Origin: Chaenocephalus aceratus | Lineage: Eukaryota > Chordata > Actinopteri > Perciformes > Channichthyidae | Assembly (NCBI GenBank): GCA_023974075.1 | Contig: JAMFTG010000133.1 | Span: 64,501 to 128,500 of the forward strand | DNA length: 64,000 bases | Reading direction: 5' to 3' | Part shown: positions 1 through 12,192 of the stretch, one piece after another | Position numbering within the stretch: position 1 is the stretch's first letter | Layout: each line of letters starts with the position of its first letter | The notes under the pieces: generated by a model | The model's input: only the letters and a program-made list of their open reading frames with translations | What the model was told of the DNA's origin: nothing | Databases searched by the model: none | Program-made: the position numbers and the translations under genes

Positions 1-1490
1 CCCAAGTGCATCATGGGCTTTATCCCCTGAATAGAAACACTTTGCAAGTACACAATGACTTCCTTTTCTGGAGCCCTTTTAGCCGACTGTTCAGAGCCTC
101 TCCTTCCTTCAGGTGACGGCGGCAGTAATGGCCTCTTACCAAGAGAAGCTGTGAACAAGCCGCCCGTCAAGGTTTCAGCTGAGTGTCTGTCCGCGCCTCC
201 CCGTCTACTCGCCTTCATCTGTGAATGGATTCATCCCAGGGGGTTATAAGCACGACGAGGTGGAAGGTGGACGTGTAGCTTGCCCTTTAGGGATGTGGCA
301 AAGTGCCGCTGCTGGAGAGCCGGGTAAAACCACTCGGAGGTCAGAGGTCAACCTGTTCAGGGAGCGTCGACTCTCAGGGATGCTCTCCGTCAGAAAGGCT
401 GTCTTTTTCTCCAGACACTGAAACCTCTCGTCTACAGGACACACCACAACACCTCTTTCTGTTTAGTGCCAATCCATGTGTTCATACATCAGGCGAGGCG
501 CCGTGTGCCATCAGCGTCACGTCCTGACTGACATTGGTTTTGCAACACCAGAACTACTCCCACATTCTGGTGAAATCCTAAGGCCATGTGGAGGGGTGCA
601 GGATGAGTTCTACCACGCGTTCATGACTCCGCATCGAGCATCAACGTGATGATTCTCAGTCAGTCAGAGTTAGAACTCCAAGGAGACTTGAACTTATGAT
701 TTAAACAGAAAGATGTAACTGTGAGAACAACAAGCTCAATGAAGGAATTTAAAGGTTCTGGAAGGGTCATAAGAGAGAGAGTTCAGCTGAAATCCTGAGT
801 GTTATCCGTTAAAACATCTGGGCGTTGAGCGATGCCGCTCCGCTATGATCTGATTCAAGCAGACGGGACACGGCGACGCTAGACAAACTGTCAAACTGTC
901 CGTCATCGTGAAAACAATCTCAAATCGAACCGCAACACGTCCAACTGACAACGTTGATCTGATGTAAAGAGACAACAACGTCTACACCCTGCTTTCAGTA
1001 AACGATGAAGTCAATATAAAGTTCTTTGAGGAAAGCCTTTCCTAGAATCCAGGAAGTGCTCCAGTCACTTTTACAGCAGGATTTAACGTGTAAAGGGCTT
1101 TTCACGTTGCAGTCACGAAGCTCAGGGATCCGCTAGCCCGGGGCCAAGAACGTTTTCTCACCGGCACAATCCACAGCGGGCTAACCCGGACTTCAGAGGA
1201 GGCCGGGCCGGACGTCCTACAGAGCAAAGTGTCCATGAAAGGGACTTTTGGAGCTGAGCGCTGCCAGCGTGAGAAGGGGCTGAGGAGGTGCATCATGAAA
1301 TAGTGTTTTTAAACCGCGCCACATTAACAATGTCATGTGAAAACTGCCCTGAGTGTTACAATAGCAATGTATGTCTGAACAAGCCAGTGGCCCTGAATGC
1401 ATCGCAGGTCTGCGAGGGTTAGCAGGTTAAGTTCCAGTTCCCAGCTGAATCTGACCTCCTCGGTCCGGGGAGACGGGGGGGGGGGGGGGT
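1..1490. other. Unassigned intronic DNA
   Basis: No gene, RNA or clear transposon was recognised here. Open frames are short and show no family resemblance. A pure 15-G run lies at 1475-1489, directly beside the 3' tail of the next LINE. By inference this is part of CADPS2 intron 1. Confidence 0.4.
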
Positions 1491-2429
1491 GATTGAATGA
1501 ATGAAAACTTTATTACAGACTCAGGTCCAGATAAAAGACATTACATTTAATAAATTACATACTCAGCATAAAAATAATTCATAGTTTAAGAATAATTTAA
1601 ATCAGTGTCCAACAAGGAGACAACTATATAATGTCTCCACAGCTGCGATTGGCAGCGTGTGCTAAGCCTTATGTTCGATAAGAGGATTTCAGTATCAGTC
1701 ATTAAGCCGGCAAATACATTTATACTTGAGACTTCTTAAGACAGCTTGTGGAGCATTGAGTCCTGCAGCCACACACATTTCAGTGGCACTGGACCATGGA
1801 GGTCTCTTCAGCAATATTCTCACGGCATCATTATGAGCTACGTGAAGTTCCCGTAGACTTGCTTTTCTGTAGTTTGACCACAGACGTGCCGTTTAGAGCG
1901 GTGTGCAACATGCTCTGAACAGAGACGTCTGCACGCGCACCAAACCTACGCAGGAGAATGCTTGCTTGTGCACATCATGCGGCATTGCCTATACATATCT
2001 TCATCATCTGTCATCTGTTCTGTAATAAAGTGTCCAAGATATTTTAACTTATTACAGACACTAAGATTAATATCAGACAACTTAAAATCAGGAAATGTAA
2101 GACAGTTATCCTCTTTGGTGCTAAAGATCACTCTTACTGGCGTTGTATCTGATGCCATGCTCCACACCGTGACCGCACACAGAGCACACGGTGAGAAGCT
2201 GCTGCAGACCAGCGCGAGATGGACTCCGCTCAACAAGACCATCTGCATACATAACACGGTTCACTAGAGTACTACCAAGCATGCATCCAGTATTACAGGC
2301 TCTCAGTCGCTCGGACAGATCATCAATATCGAGGTGACACAGAACTGGGGACATCATTCCACCTCGTCCGACACCATCGCTAACCCTGATTGCTTTCAGC
2401 AGGTGTGTGTGTCGGTGTGTGCCGTGCAC
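1491..2429 (-). mobile_element. 5'-truncated non-LTR retrotransposon, RT fragment
   Basis: On the minus strand, two overlapping frames (about 2429-2121 and 2257-1946) read as the palm of a LINE reverse transcriptase. The first has a GVGRGGMMSPVL block, then VNRVMYADGLV where YADD is expected; the second has KLKYLGHFITEQM and DEDMYRQCRMM. A further stretch resembling the end of the ORF (LHVAHNDAVRILLKRPPWSS) follows around 1850. The element ends in an AATAAA-like stretch and a short (TTCA)n tail near 1491. The frame shift, stops and YADD-to-YADG change show that it is dead. The exact clade is not assigned. Confidence 0.8.
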
Positions 2430-2570
2430 ATTAACGTTTGTTTATGCTTAAGGCTTTAATTTGAGTTCCTTCCTCTCGGGGGAGGACATGACCGGTTAGC
2501 GAGGACAGTTAGCGGCTGATTTGGGAGGCAGCAGGAACCTCATGATAGCAGATCAATGACCACAGAGAAG

Positions 2571-2592
2571 TGTGTGTGTGTGTGTGTGTGTG
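2571..2592. repeat. (TG)11 microsatellite
   Basis: An uninterrupted TG tract is visible directly. Confidence 0.95.
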
Positions 2593-2639
2593 GATGCAGA
2601 ACACACACATTGCCCTCTCTCCATGGCTCCAAAGGACAC

Positions 2640-3060
2640 GCACGCATAAAAGCATTGCATTAAAGCACTTCTGATTCCCTCGTGTCAAAGTCAATGGCTA
2701 TTTTAATTATTTTTCGTTTGCCTGAAATTATGTTTTTGACCGACCCGAGTTGAAGCTGATATGTTGGCCTGTTCCTCGAGACAAAGCCAGTCAGTAAAAA
2801 ATCCAACTGGTGAATTTTGAAGCTCTTATAGTTTCAAAAGGCGGAAGCAGAGAAGATGAAACACTGGGTATTAACTATAACTAAGACGACAAAACGTCAT
2901 CGCGCCAACAATAGTCTTCCTTTTGTTTTGCGGTCGTGTTTATTTATAGTCCCTCTCGACTTTTATCATAAAGGGGATGTTAAACAAAGCGTCCAAGTAT
3001 CACACACTTTTCCAAATCCACTTCTTATCAAGGGAACCAGTGCGATGCTGACTTAAAGGG
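2640..3060. other. Possible diverged relative of the 72-bp-minisatellite element
   Basis: The stretch from about 2660 shares several short blocks, in order, with the unique sequence preceding the 72-bp arrays (5090-5258 and 25503-25678). These include a shared 'agcacttct...ccctcgt...aagtcaatgg' skeleton and later 'tcagtaaa' and 'gatgaaac'. It has no 72-bp array. The relationship is judged by eye and is weak. Confidence 0.35.
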
Positions 3061-3889
<829 letters not shown>

Positions 3890-4196
3890 CTTGTCGGACT
3901 ATAAAGCGCGCCTGCATGTAAGCCGCAGCAGCTAAACTGTCCGTCTGTCTTGCTCTCGTTCTGTCTCTCGGTTCCACTTTTACTTTGGCGCGCTACCTGT
4001 CTCGCTCTTTTCCGGCCTCCAGCTTTTCCTGCTGGAGCCCGCCGCTTAGAGGTGGCGGGCGCAGACCGGTCCTAGGGCCCGTAGTGTTAAAGGTGGTTAA
4101 TTTTACCTGTAAACCCAGAGATTTAGGAGGTCCCCTAGTGGCCGTTAGCTGTACACAAAAAATGGGGGGAAAAGTCGCGGCTTATAGTCCGAAAAG
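3890..4196. mobile_element. Mariner-like MITE with TA target duplication
   Basis: A 307-bp element is bounded by TA at 3888-3889 and 4197-4198. The termini are imperfect inverted repeats: the left reads CTTGTCGGACTATAA, and the reverse complement of the right reads CTTTTCGGACTATAAG. Both continue into a GCCGC-like block. There is no transposase. TA flanks plus short inverted termini fit a non-autonomous Tc1/mariner-type element. Confidence 0.75.
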
Positions 4197-5258
4197 TACG
4201 TTAGTAAGGATGCACGCAGATACAGTAAGTCAACACTGGGTCAGGAGGTCTTCATTCAAATCAAACCGACTCGAGGTATGAATGCAAACTCGACTAAAAG
4301 GAAGCAAAATCAAGCATCCACTGGTTCTTTGCAGCAAAATAACTTTAGTTCCATAAATCCATCTATAGAGGGGCGTGAGGAAGGAGCATGTAAGCCCACA
4401 GATTCCACTTATAGCCACACCACAACAGGAAGGAGCATCTTATTCATCACCGAGTTATACTTTGACACACATTAAAAAACAAGGCATGTCTACCATAAAG
4501 GAAGTATGTATTGATGCCTCTGTGTTTTCCTCACTCTGGATAACAACAAGCCAAAAGTTGAAACTATAAAATAAATAATGCAAATCACAAATAATAAAAT
4601 AGTAAACCAGGTGTAATTCATTCTGGAAAAGGTGTCCTCACTGTTCATCTGTTCCTCTCTTCAACAGAGATGTTAATTATGTTCCAAGTAAGAATTGTTG
4701 GCCCTGCTGCAGCTCTAAAAGACGAGTGAAAAAGAGAAGTGTATTATCAGACAGAAAACAACCAGACGTTAGATGTGTGAAATCATTCAAAATGAATACA
4801 TTGATTTGACAAAGAGAGCAGTTTCACAGACTCCCAGCTGCCGTGTTACATTTCTCTGCTGAAAACAAACCACCTCAGCCTGTAATGTAATCTTGTACAG
4901 GTATCATGCAGTGATGGGTGTTGATTGCTCTGAAAGTACCAGAGTGTTTACAGACTGCATCTGAAATGTCACCGGATCAAACCCCAGCACGTTTACAAAA
5001 AGAAACACTCAGAATGAAACTCAGTCATCCCTGCTGCCAGGAAGTGTTTCCAAATTCTATATTTGATAGAATGGTGCAGGAATGAGTCCTAAATCCTGGA
5101 AATGAGCATTTTAGCACTTCTAGGTCCCTCGTCTGGAAGTCAATGGTTTGTTCTACGCATTTTTGGTTATGCTGAAATAACTTTGTTCTACGACATAAAT
5201 TAAGTCAGTAAATACCCCACAAGTAAATGGAGTCTAAACAATGAAACTTCATCACGTC
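4197..5258. other. Unassigned DNA, then 5' flank of a minisatellite element
   Basis: Nothing was recognised from 4197 to about 5090. From about 5090 to 5258 the sequence matches the lead-in to the second 72-bp array at 25503-25678, so it is probably the unique part of the same repeat family. Confidence 0.5.
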
Positions 5259-7232
5259 CAACATTAGCCACCTTTAGCTTAGCGGTGGTGACGTGAAGTC
5301 ATGTGACCGTGCTGTAGTTCCTTTATAGCCCAACATTAGCCACCTTTAGCTTAGCGGTGGTGACGTGAAGTCATGTGACCGTGCTGTAGTTCCTTTATAG
5401 CCCAACATTAGCCACCTTTAGCTTAGCGGTGGTGACGTGAATTCATGTGACCGTGCTGTAGTTCCTTTATAGCCCAACATTAGCCACCTTTAGCTTAGCG
5501 GTGGTGACGTGAAGTCATGTGACCGTGATGTAGTTCCTTTATAGCCCAACATTAGCCGCCTTTAGCTTAGTGATGGTGACGTGAAGTCATGTGACCGTGC
5601 TGTAGTTCCTTTATAGCCCAACATTAGCCACCTTTAGCTTAGCGGTGGTGACGTGAAGTCATGTGACCGTGCTGTAGTTCCTTTATAGCCCAACATTAGC
5701 CGCCTTTAGCTTAGCGGTGGTGACGTGAAGTCATGTGACCGTGCTGTAGTTCCTTTATAGCCCAACATTAGCCACCTTCAGCTTAGCGGTGGTGACGTGA
5801 AGTCATGTGACCGTGATGTAGTTACTTTATAGCCCAACATTAGCCGCCTTTAGCTTAGCGGTGGTGAAGTGAAGTCATGTGACCGTGATGTAGTTCCTTT
5901 ATAGCCCAACATTAGCCGCCTTTAGCTTAGCGGTGGTGACGTGAAGTCATGTGACCGTGCTGTAGTTCCTTTATAGCCCAACATTAGCCACCTTTAGCTT
6001 AGCGGTGGTGACGTGAAGTCATGTGACCGTGCTGTAGTTCCTTTATAGCCCAACATTAGCCGCCTTTAGCTTAGCGGTGGTGACGTGAAGTCATGTGACC
6101 GTGCTGTAGTTCCTTTATAGCCCAACATTAGCCACCTTCAGCTTAGCGGTGGTGACGTGAAGTCATGTGACCGTGATGTAGTTACTTTATAGCCCAACAT
6201 TAGCCGCCTTTAGCTTAGCGGTGGTGAAGTGAAGTCATGTGACCGTGCTGTAGTTCCTTTATAGCCCAACATTAGCCGCCTTTAGCTTAGCGGTGGTGAC
6301 GTGAAGTCATGTGACCGTGCTGTAGTTCCTTTATAGCCCAACATTAGCCACCTTTAGCTTAGCGGTGGTGACGTGAAGTCATGTGACCGTGCTGTAGTTC
6401 CTTTATAGCCCAACATTAGCCGCCTTTAGCTTAGCGGTGGTGACGTGAAGTCATGTGACCGTGCTGTAGTTCCTTTATAGCCCAACATTAGCCACCTTTA
6501 GCTTAGCGGTGGTGACGTGAAGTCATGTGACCGTGATGTAGTTCCTTTATAGCCCAACATTAGCCGCCTTTAGCTTAGTGATGGTGACGTGAAGTCATGT
6601 GACCGTGCTGTAGTTCCTTTATAGCCCAACATTAGCCACCTTTAGCTTAGCGGTGGTGACGTGAAGTCATGTGACCGTGCTGTAGTTCCTTTATAGCCCA
6701 ACATTAGCCGCCTTTAGCTTAGCGGTGGTGACGTGAAGTCATGTGACCGTGCTGTAGTTCCTTTATAGCCCAACATTAGCCACCTTCAGCTTAGCGGTGG
6801 TGACGTGAAGTCATGTGACCGTGATGTAGTTACTTTATAGCCCAACATTAGCCGCCTTTAGCTTAGCGGTGGTGAAGTGAAGTCATGTGACCGTGCTGTA
6901 GTTCCTTTATAGCCCAACATTAGCCGCCTTTAGCTTAGCGGTGGTGACGTGAAGTCATGTGACCGTGCTGTAGTTCCTTTATAGCCCAACATTAGCCACC
7001 TTTAGCTTAGCGGTGGTGACGTGAAGTCATGTGACCGTGCTGTAGTTCCTTTATAGCCCAACATTAGCCGCCTTTAGCTTAGCGGTGGTGACGTGAAGTC
7101 ATGTGACCGTGCTGTAGTTCCTTTATAGCCCAACATTAGCCACCTTTAGCTTAGCGGTGGTGACGTGAAGTCATGTGACCGTGATGTAGTTCCTTTATAG
7201 CCCAACATTAGCCGCCTTTAGCTTAGTGATGG
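5259..7232. repeat. 72-bp minisatellite, ~27.4 copies (array 1)
   Basis: Head-to-tail units start with CAACATTAGCC and contain TTAGCTTAGCGGTGGTGACG, GAAGTCATGTGACC and TAGTTCCTTTATAGCC. The spacing is exactly 72 bp (for example 5259, 5331, 5403). Variant units recur at fixed distances: CTTCAGC at 5777, 6137 and 6785; TGATGG at 5571, 6579 and 7227; GTTAC at 5821, 6181 and 6829. Separations are multiples of 72 (360, 648 and 1008 bp), showing block duplication of 5 and 9 units. Array 2 at 25679 has the same unit. Confidence 0.97.
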
Positions 7233-7234
7233 TG

Positions 7235-8676
7235 ACAATTTTGAGATACTTGTACTTTATTTAAGTATTTCAATGTTTTGCTACTTTGTTCTTCTTCTTC
7301 TTCTCCTCCTCCTCTACAGTTCAGAGGTACATGGTGTACTTTTACTCCACTACACGTATTTAATACCTTTAGTTACTTCACAGATGTGGATGAGTGATGT
7401 GAAATCTAATCAAGTGTTGAATCAGACTTTAGTTCCACCTGGAGTAAATCCACCAGCTACCCTGCAGTCTACAAAGTACTTCAGACTAGCTGCACCTTCA
7501 CCAGCTACCCTGCAGTCTACAAAGTACTTCAGACTAGCTGCACCTTCACCAGCTCTGAGAACACTTTCATGATCGATCATTATAAAACATATCATATATA
7601 TTATTCTGAAATGGACCAATCTGCACAACGACTACTTTCACTTTTGTTACTTTCACTATATTTTGATGAGAATAATTTTCTACTTTTACTTGAGGAACAT
7701 TTTGAATGCAGGACTTTCACTGTAACAGAGTATTCCTACACTCCGGTACTTCTACTTTTACTCAAGTACAAGACCTGAGTACTTCTACTTTTAATCAAGT
7801 ACAAGATCTGAGTACTTTTACTTTTACTCAAGTACAAGATCTGAGTATTTCTGCTTTTAATCAAGTACAAGATCTGAGTACTTTTACTCAAGTACAAGAC
7901 CTGAGTACTTCTACTTTTAATCAAGTACAAGATCTGAGTACTTTTACTTTTACTCAAGTACAAGATCTGAGTATTTCTGCTTTTAATCAAGTACAAGATC
8001 TGAGTACTTTTACTTTTACTCAAGTACAAGATCTGAGTATTTCTGCTTTTAATCAAGTACAAGATCTGAGTACTTCTACTTTTACTCAAGTACAAGATCT
8101 GAATATTTCTGCTTTTAATCAAGTACAAGATCTGAGTACTTCTACTTTTACTCAAGTACAAGATCTGAGTACTTCTACTTTTACTCTAGTACAAGATCTG
8201 AGTACTTCTACTTTTACTCAAGTACAAGATCTGAGTGCTTCTACTTTTACTCAAGTACAACATCTGAGTATTTCTGCTTTTAATCAAGTACAAGATCTGA
8301 GTACTTCTACTTTTACTCAAGTACAAGATCTGAGTGCTTCTACTTTTACTCAAGTACAACATCTTAGTATTTCTGCTTTTAATCAAGTACAAGATCTGAG
8401 TGCTTCTACTTTTACTCAAGTACAAGATCTGAGTATTTCTGCTTTTAATCAAGTACAAGATCTGAGTACTTCTACTTTTACTCTAGTACAAGATCTGAGT
8501 GCTTCTACTTTTACTCAAGTACAAGATCTGAGTACTTCTAATTTTACTCTAGTACAAGATCTGAGTGCTTCTACTTTTACTCAAGTACAAGATCTGAGTA
8601 CTTCTACTTTTACTCAAGTACAAGATCTGAGTGCTTCTACTTTTACTCAAGTACAATATCTATACTTATACCACCT
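7235..8676 (+). mobile_element. hAT-type element remnant carrying an expanded 33-bp array
   Basis: The unique part (7235-7740) has the teleost hAT-like style of tACTTGTACTTTA, ACTTTTACTCCACTAC and GAATGCAGGACTTTCACTGTAAC. The right end reads ATACCACCTCCG (near 8667), like the ACCACCTCTG terminus of such elements. The left terminus is missing because sequence passes straight from a partial 72-bp unit into the element. A 48-bp segment (CCAGCTACCCTGCAG...) is duplicated at about 7453-7550. No transposase is present. Confidence 0.6.
7742..8660. repeat. 33-bp minisatellite, ~28 copies
   Basis: The unit is built from ACTTCTACTTTTACTCAAG plus TACAAGATCTGAGT (33 bp), with alternating ACTTTTACTCAAG and GCTTTTAATCAAG versions. 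Because 33 is a multiple of 3 and the unit lacks stops, a 333-codon frame (7706-8707, +) repeats STFTQVQDLS. This is a repeat artefact, not a gene. The unit matches the subterminal motif of the host hAT element. Confidence 0.95.
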
Positions 8677-9819
8677 CCGTTTATCGCCTATGAAAAAAAA
8701 CTATTAGAAAACGAAGGCTAAAGCTAACGTTAGCAGATAGTGACAATGTATGCTAGCTAGCTAGCTCAATGATAATATTGCGACAGAAAAACTTTTCAGT
8801 GCACATCAGGCTCTGCGCTCCGACAGGGAGCTCTGCTCTGAACACCTGAACGGCCCGTTCTAACAGCTGTTCACCAGCGGTCCAGTCTGTGCCACAGTGA
8901 CTCCGGACCACACAGTTAATATTAACGAACGCACCCGTAGCTAATGTGGCTGCTGAAGCTAGACCATCATCGCGGAGCAGCAGAGCCGACAGGCAGGAGG
9001 ACTCGAGCACACAGCTCGCGCTGCATTATAATATATACAAAAAGAACACCATGCGTGTCATGATGGCACATAACAGCTCGCGGCCGCAGATTACTCCGGG
9101 TCCCAGACCCCCCATACCCCAAACATATTTGTATTGCAGATCTACATGAATCACACAAACGACCTATTTTGGATTAAAAACGGCAAATTTCGCCGAAAGG
9201 TGAGTGATTCTCATGCCTGATTAATATATAGATGGTGGGTCTCGCTGACCTTCAGCTCTAACGGACAAAGGAAGACATGTGGAGACGTGAGGTGGTCTGG
9301 CTCTGACTCCCATCCAGTCGGCTCCGAATGCTCCCTCAGGTGGATGAGTGCTAATGATTTAGACCCCTGACTTTTCCTCCAGCACATTCAGGCTGAACTT
9401 TAGATTTCTACCCGCTCTTGCTTTTCTCTCCAAAGAATGAATTATTGTTACCGTGCTCACTCCACCCTCAAGACAAGATGTCAACATCGAAAAATAATAC
9501 TTCAAGATGCTGAAAAAAGATGCGGAGACACGGCGCTGGATATGAACCGTCTCTCCGTGCATCTAGACGCACGGAGAAACGAGGACTGACCATGTGCGGG
9601 AATGATCTAATTGTGATTATTTTGTGTCTTTGGTTTACGATGTTGAAAATGAATATTATTGTCTCATACGTCTTACATTACATTTAACAGGGTTCCTGCA
9701 GTTTCACCAACTCAAATGTAAGACTTCTAAAGACCACTTTGAATAGAATTTAAGACCTTTTTCACGGCAAGAAAGAATGAAGGAAAATTGCTATGAAAGA
9801 AGAAATACGTCCCATAATT

Positions 9820-9821
<2 letters not shown>
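8677..9821. other. Unassigned intronic DNA
   Basis: No gene or repeat family was recognised. A short TGCTAGCTAGCTAGCTC motif lies near 8750. Confidence 0.4.

Positions 9822-9857
<36 letters not shown>
9822..9857. repeat. (GT)18 microsatellite
   Basis: An uninterrupted GT tract is visible directly. Confidence 0.95.
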
Positions 9858-9858
<1 letters not shown>

Positions 9859-11200
9859 GGGAGCTTCAGGACTAAAGTTTGATGATTCCTGACAGTGTGG
9901 AATAAGAGAAGCAGCCGTGAGTTTATTCTTCTCACCTCGCTGTGGTGACATCTCATTCTGAGACGCAGAGATATTCTGTGTCTACAGGAAATGAGGCATC
10001 GAGCGATACATCTCCAGGAGGAAAGCAGTGATGAAGTATTACCCTGCGAGGGGACGGCAGGTAATGGAACGGAAAGACCAGACTGAAGCTTTCAGTTTTA
10101 GAGATTTTCTCCAAACAGACATCTTAATCTCAAACCAGCTGCTTCAGACTGCACGGTGTGAGAAACCCTGTTCACGTACACCTCCATGATATCAGTGAAC
10201 AAACAATATAAGTTTGTATCAAGTAATTAATTGCAATTGTATCGATATCTAAATCACTGGGAGCATAATATTTGTTAAAAATCTAATTTGGAATAAAGCA
10301 TTTTGCAGCTGCAGTTTTAATACCAAGAGTGTGCAGAGGGTTTTTGTCAGTGTCGTTCGTGGCAACACAAAGAAGTTTGTGCCTCAGGCGTGACGAAAGT
10401 TACAATGTTTTAGCTTATTTGCTGGTTTGAGGATAATGACCGTGACGGTGAACGATGTGTGTCTCCAAGAGTATTGTGACACAACATGGTGCAGTATTTT
10501 GTACAAAGTACGCTTTGTAAAAGTCAGAACCCTCATGCTTACTCTTAAAGTGTGGCTTTCTTATTGTTTCTTTACTTACTTCCTAGTAAGGTGCGTCTGT
10601 AAGCCTTCTCCTGAATCTGTTTGCTTCACGGTTTCTTCCTCCACCTGAACCAACAAGGGCAGATGCTGAACGTGACCATGTGACCGCACCCACAGCGACC
10701 ACCCGGCCTCTTCATTCAGCTTGTGATTCCTGGGTCACTTCCAGGAATCTGTTCCTCGGTATCAGAGGAAGGAAGCAGCGCTGCTTCCTCAGCTGCTTCC
10801 CTCTCATTGTGGATCTTAGCCTCCATGATCCCCAGTTACTGTTCTGCACTGAAGGACATGCTGATTAACACAAACACGAGGCCGATGAGGCTTCATTGTC
10901 CACTAGACAGGATCCTTAAACCGCTTCACTCAAACCGAGTCAATCCAGCTGGAAAGCAAAGTGAATACAACATTAGCCCTGACCGCAAAGCTAGTAATGT
11001 TTCAGAAGTCACTTTGAGAAATTCGCCAGACATCGTCGCCGCGGGTACCGACGCTATCGTGGAAGATGCAGTCACACAACTCCACAGAGTAGTTGAGGTT
11101 GAAATGAAAGTAAAGTTTGAAGATGGTCTGAGCCAAGGTGCAAGAAGTAAGGTGGATGGAAGAGAGAATACTATAGATCCAATGACGAGATGGTCTAGAG
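9858..11200. other. Unassigned intronic DNA
   Basis: No gene was recognised. A 233-codon frame from 10723 runs on into the hAT element at 11201, so most or all of it is chance coding potential. Confidence 0.4.
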
Positions 11201-11565
11201 CAGGGGTGTCAAACTCGAGGCCCGGGGGCCAAATCCGGCCCGCGACTTCATTTGATGTGGCCCCGCAAGAGCTTGCAAAGAATATAATACGTTTATTATA
11301 CGGTTACATGCCACTTTACAGAAGCAGGTTGCCCACAAACTACATGTCCCACAATGCATCTCGTTTGCGCACTGAAGAGACTTGCAATGATTTGCCCTGG
11401 ACTTCTGCTTTCAAACGTAGTTAGTTACCCTATCCGATAATAATCCAATTCAGAGGCAATAATGTAATGTAATACATTATTTTATATATATATATTATAT
11501 ATTTATATATGTAGTAGTTACAACCGGCCCTTTGAGTGCAACCATAATGCCAAGCGGCCCGCGAT

Positions 11566-12162
11566 TAGAGTTGGGTGTAACATTGCCCCGACACGCGTTA
11601 CTTCGTTACTTACTAAAATCAGTCATAATCATCACACTGACAGACAAGAGGGGTTTCCGCCGCAGGTTTATATGTACGTAATCTGCGCGCGCGTCCACAT
11701 CTCCACGTGCAGTGCTGCATAAACATGGCTGAGTCAGCGATAACTTTCGAGGGGTGGAGGTCTGCCCGTTATTTTGAGTTCGTCCGAAGAATAGACAGGA
11801 ATGTGACGGTGAGGAGCAAACTGTGTCCGGGCCAGAAGCTGCTATCCACTGCTGGAAACACCACGTCAAACCTCAACAAGCACCTGCAAAGAACACATGC
11901 TAAGGTGAAGCTAACGCACACGCTATTTCTTCTCTGTTTTCCGGTTGTTGCCTGTTTTGAATGACGAATACACACTACCGCCGCCTGCTGGTAAGGAGAG
12001 TTATTGCCACTCACGCATGCGCAGTTCATACGTGCTCGGCGAGTAAAGTAACGAGTAAAGTAACGACTTTATGTAGCAGGTAATGAAGTAGTGTAATATA
12101 TTACTTTTTTTTAAAGTAATATGTAATATATTACATTTTTGTTAGTAACTACCCCATCTCTG
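11566..12162 (+). mobile_element. Nested hAT element B with BED-finger remnant
   Basis: A 597-bp element sits inside element A. Its ends are TAGAGTTGGG and CCCATCTCTG (the latter is CAGAGATGGG in reverse complement). It is flanked by a perfect 8-bp duplication, CCCGCGAT, at 11558-11565 and 12163-12170. The sister copy at 21248-21604 keeps an uninterrupted single GCCCGCGATG at the same place, which confirms the insertion boundaries. Confidence 0.93.
11725..11964 (+). pseudogene. BED zinc-finger fragment of a hAT transposase
   Basis: The frame starts MAESAITFEGW. It continues FEFVRRIDRN, then a BED-like finger with SKLCPGQK, STAGNTTSNLNKHLQRTHAK, and a stop soon after. hAT and ZBED proteins normally have C-x2-C; here the first cysteine position is serine (SKLC), while the H-x4-H pair remains. 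Only the N-terminal domain survives; the catalytic DDE and dimerisation regions are deleted. It is expected to be non-functional. Confidence 0.75.
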
Positions 12163-12192
12163 CCCGCGATGAAATTGAGTTTGACACCCCTG

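Larger units (their letters stand above)
11201..12192. mobile_element. Non-autonomous hAT element A (outer), with a nested hAT
   Basis: The terminal inverted repeat CAGGGGTGTCAAACTC is at 11201, and its complement GAGTTTGACACCCCTG ends at 12192. The flanks are an 8-bp target duplication with one mismatch (GTCTAGAG left, GTCTATAG right). A second copy of the family, without the inner insertion, lies at 21248-21604. No transposase is left in the outer element. Confidence 0.92.

Noticed and set aside
7706..8707. 333-codon frame STFTQVQDLS repeats as a gene
   Set aside because: It is an effect of a 33-bp unit lacking stops; the other strand is also open and the sequence belongs to a transposon end.
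10723..11424. 233-codon frame as a candidate novel gene
   Set aside because: Its last third is hAT element sequence, the first part has no recognisable domain and no splice or promoter context; a chance frame is more likely.
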